This document shows, piece by piece, positions 25,234 through 37,300 of a stretch of 64,000 nucleotides of DNA (positions are counted from its first letter, which is position 1; every line of letters begins with the position of its first letter). The position numbers were made by a program, and so were the translations under genes. Source of the DNA: Streblospio benedicti (taxonomy: Eukaryota > Annelida > Polychaeta > Spionida > Spionidae); NCBI GenBank assembly GCA_019095985.1, contig CM032661.1:15601112-15665111 (forward strand), given 5' to 3'. The notes beneath the pieces were generated by a model. It saw nothing but the letters and a program-made list of their open reading frames with translations, was not told the DNA's origin and searched no databases.

Positions 25234-28200
25234 TTAGTTGATTTTGAAACCAGAAAATGTGCAGTATTGCGCATCAGTGTTTAGACTAAAGCCGCTTTGA
25301 GTTTCCACAAAGACGATGTCTCCGGCTGCAAAAGAAATGATGAAATTTTACAAGTGCAAATAATTATTTATTAATATATGTATTGCAATTCACATTGGAA
25401 AGTCAGGAAGAGGTATTTTTCTCAAGGTCAGAAAAGGGGTAAAAAAAGCTGCAGATGCAGTGAACTGCAGAATGCTAAGGAGGCCTCAGATAATAAGTAG
25501 TGTTTTGCTTTGTTTTCTCATTTTACCTCAGTAATTCTTCTCCTCAAAGATATTGCAATGATGAAGGTCTTTAGAAGAACATTATTAAGCATGTCCCTTT
25601 TCTTCTGAATCTGCCCTTACCTTGAAGATACGCCACTATGAAATGCTGACCCATGGATTCATTAGACTGGTCTAGATAGGATGTACCCTGCAAATAGATA
25701 AGATAAAATGATAATAAGCAAAATAATGAAGAGTTCTATATGTTAACCATATCTTATGTCATATGTGCAACTATGTCTGGAAAAAAATCTCTAATGTATC
25801 CGAGAAGACAGACAAGAGTTATGTTTGATTATATTACTTTTTGTGGGGAGTGTAACACTGTTGGCATGACATGGCATCTTCATGAAAACAATCTTGGTAG
25901 TTTTTTTACGTGAAATAAAACCAAGATATATATTTCACTATTCAATATTCTATAACCATATGTGTGACATATTGAGGAACAGATCCTTACCATTTTCAGA
26001 ATATTTCAAGTACTGCAGTATTTTTACATTACATTGATTTAAACTAGTAATATCTTTATTTTGTTCATGTAAACATTTTTCTTCTTCACTTACCATACCA
26101 GTAAGAAATACGCTGATGACTAAAGTTTATAGATAGTAAAGAACGAAGAGCAGTTGACGATCAAATTTTACACTTTTCACAATGCCAAATTTTGTTTCAT
26201 TATTTTTGCTTTTACCGTTTCATTATTTTCGCTTTTACCGAACTATGCCACGCTTTTTATTGCATAACCTGTGCCACCAAGCGCTGTCTTTGCAGACAGA
26301 ATGAAATCAAATGTTGCTGCTACTGCTACTGCGGACGCCCAACACAATGTTAAAAAGAAACGAAAATAACACAATGGTAAAAAGATTCAAAAACAACACA
26401 ATGCTTTTGCATCAACAGTAACTTACTTGTAAATTTGCGATTTCAGCCAATGTTTGAAGAAGATATTCTCAGAACCCATACTCAAACATATGCAGATATA
26501 TTATATGCAGTGCATACGTCTTTCTTGAAGTGGTTCAAAGTAAGGGGCAATCCAGACGAAAATCAGGGGGGGGGGGCTAGGTTTTTTTTACCTGCTAACA
26601 AACTATTTTTTTCAGAGACCCCACAAAAACAAACTTTTTTTTTCGTGTTCATTGAACAACAAACTTTTTTTTCATGTTCATTGTTACATTTTATATGTTA
26701 CGAAAATACACGGTAAAAGTATAATATTTTGTGCAGTTTTTGTGAATGAAAATAATTTGTTTTATAGGAAAAACAAATTATTTTTTTCTGGACACATATA
26801 CAAACAAATTATTTTTTTTGGGACATATGCAGAAACAAACTATTTATTTCTTGAAGGCCCCCCTGATGTTCGTCTGGACCGCCCCTAACATTAGTTCAGA
26901 GATTCTGAGGCAAGGCTCAAACTAGTTGTTTTATGCACTCACAGCAGCCTCTACTAAGCCAAAGTGTTTTTTTACAACTGACTGTACATACCTTCAAAGC
27001 ACCCTTCACGTTGAAGCGTACTGCAGATTTTGCATTATTTCTTCCATGCAGACTGTAGTACAAAGCATAATAACCATTGCTTGGGGCGACAAACTGCTGG
27101 TCCGTGGTGCTCCATCCAGTCTGAAAAACACACCCACACAAGTATTAGCAACACATATTTCTATGTAAACATTTTATGATTATTTTCAAGAAGTAAACTT
27201 AACATGAACAAAGTACTAAATAATTGTTTTTCAAAATTTGATTCTGTATTAACGGATGAATCAGAAAAAGCTGAATAGTCAATGCCATTATAAGAGTTAT
27301 TTTATTTCAGAAGTATCAAAATACATCCATATATAAATCAAAGTAGATACATATGAACATGTACAAAACTTAAGCCATAAGAAGCAAAACAGCAGCCTAG
27401 TCCAGCTTAATGCAGGATTTAGATACAAAGGTAACATATGAAGAATTTAAGATGGATGATAAAAGCAAATTGCAGCTGCTTTTGATTCCTGTTTTAAAAC
27501 TAAGAATATTTCTTCGTAAAATGCCAGTAAAACTGTTGACACTATGGCTTAAAAAGATTTCTCTTATACTACATTGTCTATGTATATTTATCAAATATCT
27601 AAAGATATCATTAAAAGCAATGCTACAATCATCCAAATTCAAACTTCACCTCTTGTGAACATTTGCAAAATTTTCGAATTAAGAATACAAGAAAGGTTAT
27701 TTTAGGTGTTTTACTAAAATTCGACTTTCTGTCTTATTATTGCTTCAATTTTTATGAATTACACCTTGTTGTGTAGGTAATAATCTTATCTAATGATATA
27801 GTGTGATTTGAAATATACAGGTCAATGCAAAAATATTTTGTTATGAAGCAATTAGTGAAAATATTACTACTTTGTCTTGATTACCGTATAATTGAGAGAA
27901 AAAAAAATTGCAATCATCGAAAACATTATCCAATAACAAATTCACATAATTATCTAAAAAGGTTTGTCTCAAATTTTTTATGTCAACTCACTTATTCATT
28001 TTACATGCATTTTGACTTTAAAAAACACCGATTTCCTGAAATGTCTTGAAAATCAATACAAAAAACATTAACAATTTATGAACAAAATAAAAATAAAATA
28101 AAATCCTTTGTAATCTTTTTCTCATAAGGCATATATCTTCAAATATATTATATCGACATTTGAAAAGACTACATTTCACGGTTAAAGTGAAATTTGGTAC

Positions 28201-31200
28201 GAAACATTCATTAACAGCACCATTTTAGGGGTGGTCCAGACGAACATCAGGGGGGGGGGGGCTAGGTCTTTTTTTGAAATAAATAGTTTGTTTCTGCATA
28301 TGTCCCAAAAAAATAGTTTGTTTGTATATGTGTCCAGAAAAAAATAATTTGTTTTCCTATAAAACAAATTATTTTCATTCACAAAAACTGCACAAAATAT
28401 TATACTTTTACTGTGTATTTTCGTAACATATAAAATGTTTGAAAATGTTTGAAAAAAAAAGTTTGTTGTTCAATGAACACGAAAAAAAAAGTTTGTTTTT
28501 GTGGGGTCTCTGAAAAAAATAGTTTGTTAGCAAGTAAAAAAACCTAGCCCCCCCCCTGATTTTCGTCTGGATCGCCCCTTAGTTTTGATATACGGCTTGT
28601 TAAACATTGAACATCACTATATATTAATACGATTTTGTGTCCATAAAGTGCATCATGATAGGAAAACTATTATAGATAAAAGGTTCATTTCAAAAGTATT
28701 TTGTTGTTCATAGTTTATTACTAAGCCAATGGTAGATAGTCTCTTCTGGCTGTAATCCTATTATAATCTCATTTCTCAAGTGTTTCAGAATTCAATATTT
28801 ACAGTGCAACCAAAGAAATAACCTAGTGAATAAAATTTAAGAGCATGTTATAATAAACTTGAACTGTGATCTTTTAAAATATTATATAATAATTTCCTTA
28901 CAACACATACTATAATCTGTACGATTGGAACGATTTTATGGAACATGAAACTCGAGTCTTCTTTAAACAGCCATACTCTCATCTTTCTTTGACAAAAACA
29001 TATGCCATCAAAATCCCTTGCCCATTTAGCTCTGTTATCTGTCACCTTAATCTCACAGTGAGATTATGATTTTTCATATTGTCTTGGTATCTAGGTATAC
29101 ATGCCCATGCTTCAATTTTACTATTTATATGTTTTACATTATGTAATATTATCATACACATGGTTCATTTTTTTTATTATATTTGTATATCTCTATTCAA
29201 GTTTACTTCTATTTTTATTTTTTTTTACTTATTTGTAATCTATTATTTACTTTGTAATTAATATGCCTGTGATAAACGAAATAAATCAAATTAAATCAAA
29301 TACTATCATTTAAAGATATTTTACTGTATCAGACTACCATGAATGTCAATTCATAACTCATGAATACCGAATATCATATGTTTACAGCCAGTCTGAACAC
29401 CGCATGCCACTGTTTAACAACATGCCTAATAAGGAGTTGGAGAAGCTTCATTTTAATGTTGACCCTTATCATAACTCAATTAGACACACTTCATGAATAT
29501 GCTGTTACTTTTCCTGGCCACTGATTGGTTGAACACCAAAAGTGCCTAATTGCACAACTTTTTTAATACCTTATGCAAGATGTCTACTAGTAGTACGAAA
29601 TCCTAAATATGTTCGTCTTTCTGTCCATTGAAGGTGTAAGTTATTAAGTTCAGCAAAAAATCAAATATAAGATTCAGTCTGTGGATCTGATTCATCACTA
29701 ACAACTACTGCGTCAAACATTTTCTAGGCGAATCTTAAATGAGAATAGCATTAGTTTATCACCAAAAGCACCTTTATATTACCAACTACAGGAGGTAATG
29801 AAGTTGTAAAAAAAATTATCATACCCCAATATTTTCATCAACAGTGTTGAATCTAACTTTTGCATTCGCGCCAGTATTATAACTGCCTGTCATTCGGACT
29901 GAGAATCCAACATCTGCCAAGCCTGATAAAATATTGATAAATATTATGCTTTCTATATAATAGTATATGTGGTAATATTTTCACATGAAAAGCCTTTGAA
30001 CACGTAAAACCTTGGAAATTAGCAGATTCTTTTCTACAAGTCTAAATCATAAAGAGCTGTCTATCCTCTACTGGGACTCAAATCCTGGACCACTACCACT
30101 GCGGCACTTATATATTGGAGGGGTCAGACTTTCTTGTCGGATCTTTAAAAGTATGCCTGAACCCCCCCCCGCAGCTTATTGTAAATGACTGGGCCCTTAA
30201 TCATGATATCCAAATAGAAAAATTGAACCACCATGGTGTTTGAGGCGTATCAAATGACTGACTTAGAAGCTACCTTACTGATAGAAAACAATTTACAGTT
30301 TTTAATGATGATGAAAAAAGAGTACTATGTGGTATGCCCCAGGGGTCTATCATTGGGCCGATTTTATTTCTGTTGTACATAAATGATTTAAGTAGGCTAA
30401 TGTTTCAGATAAAATGTTTTCTTGCTATGTGCTGATGATGTTAATATTTTCTATAAATGGTGCTAATCTGAATTCTATTATAAATGAGAAACTAACAAAG
30501 CTATATGTCTGCTTCTGTGCCAACAGACTCTCACTTAATGTAAAGAAAACAAATTATATTGTATTCCATAGTAAACAGAAAATGTATACTACCAACCACA
30601 TAAGACCGTATTAGCGCATTAGACCATTCGGCCATCATGACACAACTAAAAGTGTGATACACTTCATTGAATACTGCTACATGTACTATAAGACAGGGTC
30701 TTTACACCCTCAGTCTATGACTGTGCTTATAGTTGTGTCAGGATGGCCGTGTGGTCTAAATACGAATGCCGTAGGTGCTTAGTGAATAGGTGCCACAGTG
30801 GTAATGATCCAGGGTTCGAGTCCCGACAGACCTATATGGCATACTGCTATAGATTTGAAGAAAACCGTCTAATGTCAATACTTAGACTACACACAAGTAA
30901 ATATGATACATTTATTAAAATCTTATAGATTAGTACTTAGTTCATTTTTGAAAGCATTGAACTCACCATTTAGCCCAGTGACGTCTTTTTCAAGCCTTCC
31001 TTCAACTTTTTCAAGCCTCCCTTCAAGTCTGTCGACTTTGTCAAGAATCTGGAATTAAATATCATCCATTGGATAACTTCTGGAATCAATATGATTTCTG
31101 TTTGATTTTTTACTAAAAAAACCCGAAGTAGGTGATTCGAACTGATATGATGCAACAACATTTATTATGATATTTCTTTCATATTTCTTTATACTGGATA

Positions 31201-31456
31201 ATATCTTAGATGTCTAAGTTTTTATAGACCTTTCAGCCACATCTGTGGCCTTGTTCACTATCACCATACCTGTGCATACCGACAATGTAATACGCTAGCA
31301 ATATTTTGAAATGGTGCACCAATGAATCAAGGGCCTAGGGAGGCACCAGGAAGAGAAGTGGTCTCTCGCAGCACTTGCCATCTGGAGGAGATCGGTGGGG
31401 TTGGAAAATGCGCCATGCAGGCAGCACACGGCAAGCAGAACTGTCAACCGCAGCAT
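25234..31456 (-). CDS. secreted C1q-domain-containing protein
   Basis: Minus-strand exons: 31456 to about 31347 (signal peptide MLRLTVLLAVCCLHGAFS, then NPTDLLQMASAARDHF); 31048-30967 (coiled coil with repeated RLEKVEGRLEK); 29922-29825; 27120-26992; 25687-25621; 25325-25234. From exon 2 on, phases close and give about 128 aa of C1q fold: VGFSVRMTG start, KVRFNTVDENIGTGW, FVAPSNGYYALYYSL, QHFIVAYLQAGDIVFVET and the terminal TFSGFKIN. C1q-domain proteins of this layout are usually oligomeric lectin-like recognition factors. The exon 1 to 2 junction is unresolved: the best exon 1 donor (TCCTG|GTGCC) is phase 2 but exon 2 opens only in phase 0, so a microexon is likely missed. Introns hold an inverted pair of MITEs around exon 4. 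Confidence 0.85.
26544..26885 (+). mobile_element. PIF/Harbinger-like MITE, copy 1, in C1q intron
   Basis: Starts GGGGCAATCCAGACG and ends in CGTCTGGACCGCCCC, flanked by TAA on both sides (26541-26543, 26886-26888). The interior consists of short T-rich AACAAACTATTTTTTT-type repeats. It is the reverse complement of the element at 28228-28578. Confidence 0.85.
28228..28578 (-). mobile_element. PIF/Harbinger-like MITE, copy 2 (inverted), in C1q intron
   Basis: Starts GGGGTGGTCCAGACG and ends CGTCTGGATCGCCCC, with TTA duplications at 28225-28227 and 28579-28581. Nearly full-length inverted match to copy 1 at 26544-26885, so exon 4 of the C1q gene lies between two long complementary sequences. 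Confidence 0.85.
29080..29310 (+). repeat. probable LINE 3' tail
   Basis: T-rich hydrophobic-coding stretch ending GATAAACGAAATAAATC and then AAATTAAATC-type short tandem units. This arrangement is typical of non-LTR retrotransposon 3' ends. No RT motif is present; it lies in the C1q intron between exons 3 and 4. Confidence 0.4.
30115..30605 (+). mobile_element. LINE fragment (CR1/jockey group), RT catalytic region
   Basis: Reads LNHDIQIEKLNHHG, then SYLTDRKQFTVFND, VLCGMPQGSIIGPILF, LLYINDLS, CADDVNIF, and CANRLSLNVKKTNYIV across more than one frame. The order and spacing match RT motifs including the catalytic F/CADD. It shares the lead-in TCGGATCTTTAAAA and C-rich run with the LINE at 22925-24600. 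Truncated at both ends, frame broken, in the C1q intron between exons 2 and 3 on the opposite strand. Confidence 0.85.
30614..30651 (-). mobile_element. tRNA-Leu-like SINE head (minus)
   Basis: The complement reads GTGTCATGATGGCCGAATGG then TCTAATGCGC, the 5' half of a tRNA-Leu-type sequence with an A box. No B box follows. It is the inverted partner of the head at 30730. Confidence 0.55.
30730..30840 (+). mobile_element. tRNA-Leu-derived SINE head (plus)
   Basis: GTCAGGATGGCCGTGTGG (A-box region) is followed about 65 bp later by GGGTTCGAGTCCC, a perfect pol III B box. The 5' and 3' ends do not pair as an acceptor stem, so it is a SINE or tRNA fossil, not a working tRNA. It sits head-to-head with the copy at 30614-30651. 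Confidence 0.65.
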
Positions 31457-31495
31457 GATGATCAACGCAAGTGACCACGTCTGCAGTTGTGAGTG

Positions 31496-31504
31496 TATAT
31501 ATAT
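31496..31504 (-). promoter_or_regulatory. TATA box of the C1q gene
   Basis: TATATATAT about 40 bp upstream of the ATG at 31456, with a second AT-rich element (GATAAAAAGC on the minus strand) just beyond. The surrounding 95 bp is duplicated at 42757-43095. Confidence 0.6.
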
Positions 31505-31559
31505 GCTTTTTATCGCTATCATCATTTCACTTGTAGCCATTATCAGATAGTGGCACACA

Positions 31560-34200
31560 TGCTACCACACCACGGTTCATCTAATAGGACGTTTGGAAAG
31601 TTACAAGGCTAAAGTACCCATGTTAGTAATGTGCGTATCACAAGAACAACTTTGACAAAATGAGGGTTTAGAATTTCATAGCAAACTAGAGTTTTAGAAA
31701 TCAAAATGGTCTTTTATCTTCCTATCTCAATTTCTTTGGTTTTCTTCACAGCATTGTTTTACTGTGCGTAAAAGGAGGACATTCGTTGCAAGCGATGCCA
31801 TCACATTTGTTGTTATCTTTTTTTGTGAACATTCCACGTGGTTAGCAGACACTGTCTTACCAAAGAAAGTTCTCACCAGTATACTTCTACCAACACTGAT
31901 AAAAATACCACCACTCGTATTTATGCGCTGTCATCTCAATATGCCAAACGACCCACGTAGCGTAATGTAAACAAATGATGACGAGGGCGACGTATCAGTT
32001 CACACAGGCGCACATGGCAAGCTCCATGTGTCTGGAGCGTGACCCAGGGTCAGGACCTATGACCTATTGGACAGGTGCGCTCACACATTACCGTGTGTGC
32101 AAGATCGACAAGATTGTGAACAACATTGTTAGGAATCTCTAGGAATAGAAGACAGTCTCATAGAATAGACTGCGCCAAATAAGGACTGGCGGTCACAGTT
32201 GTAATTATTTGTAATGTATTTCCTTATTTGTAATGACTATTAATGGCAGACGATCGTCATCTCATCTACTTCCGGCTTATTATTCACTTCATACGTTATA
32301 GAAAATAATTATTTATTGAAAGACTGCTTATGTGTGGTTGGGTAAAAGTTTTATTGTGAATCGACGATGGATAGGCAAATCTTTAACCGGTCCAGAAAGA
32401 TTGAGTGCGTTTTCTGGAGAGTTCAGTTTGCACAGATATCTGTAAACACCACTCTAGAATGCTTGCATATCGTACGGTTGAGATGTACATGATTTCTTAT
32501 TATTGGCACCGATTGTATACATAATACATTTTGACATGTCACTTTCACTTTTGTCCGCGTGTGTATCATAAAACATGTTAGACAATACGTTCATATTTTA
32601 GATATGAGAGTCTTTATTTGACTTAAATCATTAATGCCTCACTCTCTTCAAATTTTGACATTTGGTGTCTACAATATGCATTTAAATCTAACTGACAATC
32701 AGATGGGTGCTATTACAAGCTATTATAGCAATGACCAACTTTTAGATCAGTAACGGTAATCAGTATTCATTTCTGTATCCCCAGAACATCTTAACCCATC
32801 TATTTGGGCAGGAAAGTGAATAAAGATTAATGTACACTTTTTAATATGTGAAAATTTCGGGTTACGCTGTAAAGCTTTGGACGACCGTGGACTAGGAACT
32901 CACGATCTTCTGATACCAGAAGGCCAGTCAGTCGTATGTGTAGATCAGGCGCCTTTAACCGTTAGGCCAATCGTCATGACGGTTTAGAGGTATGTTCACC
33001 ACATGCGGATTAGCTCTGCCACTTGTGCGTGTCTATTTCTGTTTCATTCCCTCGTCTAACCTTTCTAACCATCATGTGCGCGTGATACTCGAGAGGAGGT
33101 CGCCGTGCCGTGGGCCACTTTTGTTATACTTTCACTATTCTAAATTCATAAGCCTACGTAGACGGGGCACATGCTTCATGTTGTATATGCTTTATGGTGT
33201 AAAAGTCGCAAACTATAAATAGTTCTTTGATTTTGTGGCTGAAGCTAACTGTGTTCTTTGATATGGTAAACCGTTGTTTACTTTGTTTATGAGCCATTTA
33301 GGAAGTTGAACAAGGCTGCGAAGGTCTAGATGTTATTCAAATAAATAAGAAATCATATAGCAGCTCAATTTACGTTTTACTGATACTTTACTTTCCTAAT
33401 ACTGTACTAATTTAAGAAGGCACGAAGTATCATTCTTCTTCCGATATCATCTTTAGTGATAATTAGTGATTGTAAAAAACGATTCTATAAAACATTGTAT
33501 TGAAGTTAACATGTGTGTTTTTTCACATGGTAAGTAGACTATAATAGAGCATGATTGCTTCCAGTTCGAAATATGCGTGAATAAATTAAATTTCACCGTG
33601 AAATTTTAATTTTAAATTGCATATTGTTATCTCTTTACGTATACTGTACATATATCAATATTACAAAGCAAAAGAAAAACAAGTGAATGTCCAATGGAAT
33701 TTTATTGTTAACATGTATGTACACTCGGTCCACTCCTATATCACAAGCTGTTGGTCACGACCCCGAGTCTCAAATAGCACCGCCTCGGGCCATCTAGGAG
33801 GCTCTCGCATGCGGCTCGCAAGAGGTTAATTACCCTATTAGGGCATAACAATTAACAAATATTAACATACTGATATGACAGCAATGCTGATTGTAGATGA
33901 CGTAATTGACATGATGTGAATGCCTGCAGTTTTTCTTTACACATTCATTCGAGATGATTTCATTAATAGCACCATTTTGACATAGCAAACTAACATTAAT
34001 GCGGTGTAGAAACACAGACAAATGACACTTATATAGGTGTTGTTATGACATCAGAGGACTCTTTAACGACAACAAACCTTTGTTATAGATCACTTAAAGT
34101 GCTTATGATTGATATGCTGAATTAATAATAATTCTATACTACTACAATGCACATTTGGTGGATATAAATACACTTGCTTACAACAATAAACGATTCCTAT
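31560..34200. other. intergenic stretch between the C1q gene and matrix gene 2
   Basis: No gene recognised. The one notable item is the degraded tRNA-Leu-like sequence at 32880-32985; other ORFs (up to 76 codons) lack motifs. Confidence 0.5.
32880..32985 (-). mobile_element. degraded tRNA-Leu-derived SINE
   Basis: The complement reads CGATTGGCCTAACGGTTAAA then GGCGCC, an A-box region as in tRNA-Leu, followed by GTGAGTTCCTAGTCC, a damaged B box. Third sequence of this ancestry in the window. Confidence 0.5.
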
Positions 34201-34327
34201 GAAAACCCTGTATCAACAATAATAGACTTGCCTATACTTCACAAGATATTCTGCGTAACTCAATCTAAAAAGGCAACACTGTCAACCAAACAATGCAACC
34301 ATTTCACTATACAAGTAGTTCATAGTT

Positions 34328-37300
34328 CTAGTGCTGTTGCTGTTCCTGTTCCCGTTGCTGCCTCAGCCTCTGTCGCACGGCCTCGTGGGCGGCGTAAGCG
34401 TATTTGACGGTGTAGCCGTCATCAACCAGGTTGACGTCACAGAAGTCCCGGTAGCGGTAGTGCTTGCCCGGGGTGTAGGTTTCCGGTCCACGGTTCATGG
34501 TGCCTGCAAGCAAATAAGCAAGCCAGGTGACTAAATGTTTGTATTTCAGTGCCAATTACATATTAGTGTAGTAAGCCATATATACTATAACAGGGACCCT
34601 ATAATGTAGTGACCTTTAGGCACGTGTATTACTCAATACTACTCATTATCAGTGCACTAAATCTTTTCTCATTCCACTAACCCGTCATCCTTAACACCAG
34701 AACCTCTCTCCCCTTCACCAATGTCATTGTCATGTGGATAACTGTATATATTTTTTTCCCAAGTCTTGCTTGTGAATTCAATTTTATTCTCACTTTTCAT
34801 GTGGCTTTTGACACATCAACTTGCACACACCCCTTTTATCAACTTGCACACACCCCTTTTAAAACAACGTCCTAAACATAAAGCATAACCGAACAGTGAT
34901 GCTGATGACTTTGTTTCCTCCCACCCCCTCTCTTATCAACACCCTCTGTTTACCTGGTGCGCACGGCTGGATGAAGGCATGTCCGCCGGCGCAGAACACG
35001 AAGGCGTAGTCCTCCTGGTAGTACAAACCGTCCGCGGCGCACTCCTCCTCGAACACCCCGTTGTACAGGTACTGCGGCTCGGCCGGTGCCACGTACTTGG
35101 GCTCAAAGCTGGAATCATGGGGCATGATTAGCAAGAACGACGGAGCTATGTTTTTTGGTTGATGTTTTTTATATGTGCATGTCTGAGTGTTTGGGGTTGT
35201 GTTGAGAAGCGGGGGTGGGTGGGGTGGGTGGTGGGTCTGATTTTTTCTGTGTGTGGGTGCTGGTTATCGTCTGCCTCGTCCATCCACCTCTACCTCTTCA
35301 TGATTATGAGTCTTTCTATGACTTTATTAGTGTTATGTTTTTCACTGTATACAAATCGTCTGCTGATCATCAGTCTTAGCTGGTTCAGACATTGTTTCAC
35401 AAAATGAATGCACGTTCTCCCTGTCTTTTTGCCTAATACACACGCAACACAGCCCTTTGTAGAGAATCGCTCGTGACCACGTTGGTCATTCAAACTTGTT
35501 GAGTTCCTGTGTGTCTCACTCACATAATTCCACACATGGTATATAATACAATGTCCCTCGTCATTATCAAAACGCAAATGTAGGGATGACAGTAAAATGG
35601 TAAATATAGCCAAAATTCAAGATGATCAACTATCATAAAAACATACACCCATAATGTAGTTGAACGAAAATGAAACAAAACCATAAAACATACAATTCTA
35701 AATGAGAAATATCGAGATAGAAAAACCTTCTTCACCCTCGAAATCATTTTCATGTATTTGTCATCTCTACAAGTCGTCGCGAGTGCGAAACCCATAAAAT
35801 CGTGTAGATGCGCACACCCACCCTTTTTCTAAAAACGTGGATCTGTTAATGCTGATTAGCTACATTACCTGATCAGCTCTGGCTCTGACTGTGCAGGCTC
35901 CCACACGGAAGCCTCTTTGTACTCCTCTTGCTCCTCCTCCTCCTGCTGTGGCTCCTCCTGCTGCTGAGGCTCCTCCTCTTCCACTGGGGCCGTCTCTTCT
36001 AGCACCTGCTCATAGTACCTGGGTGGCTCTTCCATATACCTGAATCAATGTGGATAGATATAAGATGGTGAATAGCTGCATGTGTGTTTGTGACATAATG
36101 TATATTATACTGCGTAGCATATTGCACGATGTAAACAATAGCATATGAGTTGATCCAGAAGTTTTATTTGTTGGCAAGTTTGTTCTAAAAGCTCCAAACC
36201 CAGGTCTTCACTGGATGACATATTACTTTTTTAAATTGAAAATGCAGGACTCTTTCCCAAAACTAATAAAAGACGGACCGCCCCTAAATTCCTATTGTGG
36301 CTAAAATGAGCGATGTAATATCTTTAAGAAGGAAATGCAAAATTGTTAGTATAGCCACTGTATAAGTAACAACTAGGGGATCTTGAAGAGGTCTCATTTG
36401 CGAGGTGACTGCTATAGGTTCTCGGTGGTCTCTTCATCAAAGTGTTCTTCATTGGTGGTTATAGTGTATAGCAAATCTCCAACTAAGACCAACTCTATAA
36501 ATAGACCCCATTCAAAGTAAGACAATTCATTCTTGATCCCATTATGAAGAGATTGCCGCAACTGCTCCATATGAGCACCGGTTGATTGAGACCATTTGGA
36601 GGCAGTACCAGGGTGGTCATGATAGAGAGGTTCTACTGTATCATGTGTAAATAGATGGCTGACAGGGCCAGCTGGAGCTGAGCGTGCCTCACCTGCTCTG
36701 CTGGTACACGTGGGTGGGGGTATCCTGGAAGGCCATGTCCTCACCCTCCGCACCCTCACGGTAGTACACTGAGGGGCTGCAAATAACAACACAGGCGGCT
36801 CTTACGTCAGGTGTCAACGGAGCAGACACGAGGATTTAGGGCATAGTGGTCAATGATTTAGATGATGATTCTGGCATTTTTTTGTTTTGTCAAGTGTCAT
36901 CAAACGCAGTGTATGGTATTCACGGATTGAATGGGCCACAAAAAGTTACAGGTATTGAAACACAAATGCGTTTGTGGATACCAGAATTAGGTTTATCCCT
37001 CAATATTTATATATTGTTTAATGATATCACTGTATTATTTCGCACGAACAGGCTTATAAAAATCTGCAGTCCCTGTACAGCATACTGTAATTTACTGCAG
37101 AACCCCCCACCCCTTGAAACAAAAAATGAAATGTAAAAATGAATAAACAAACAAAACAAATACAAGACAAAAAGGCATACAAAACCATACACAAAAACAC
37201 ACAGCAACACTGAAATAAACAAAGTTAAGCCCCCCCCAACCAAAAAAAAGAAAAAAAAAGAAAAAAGAAAAAGAAAAGAAAAAAAAAACATTAACAATAT

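Noticed and set aside
30730-30833. Functional tRNA-Leu gene
   Set aside because: A and B boxes are present, but the acceptor stem ends do not pair and the spacing is too long.
34201-34330. Nearby canonical polyA signal for matrix gene 2
   Set aside because: No AATAAA on the minus strand close to the stop; the first clear one is about 620 bp away near 33701, too far to assign with confidence.
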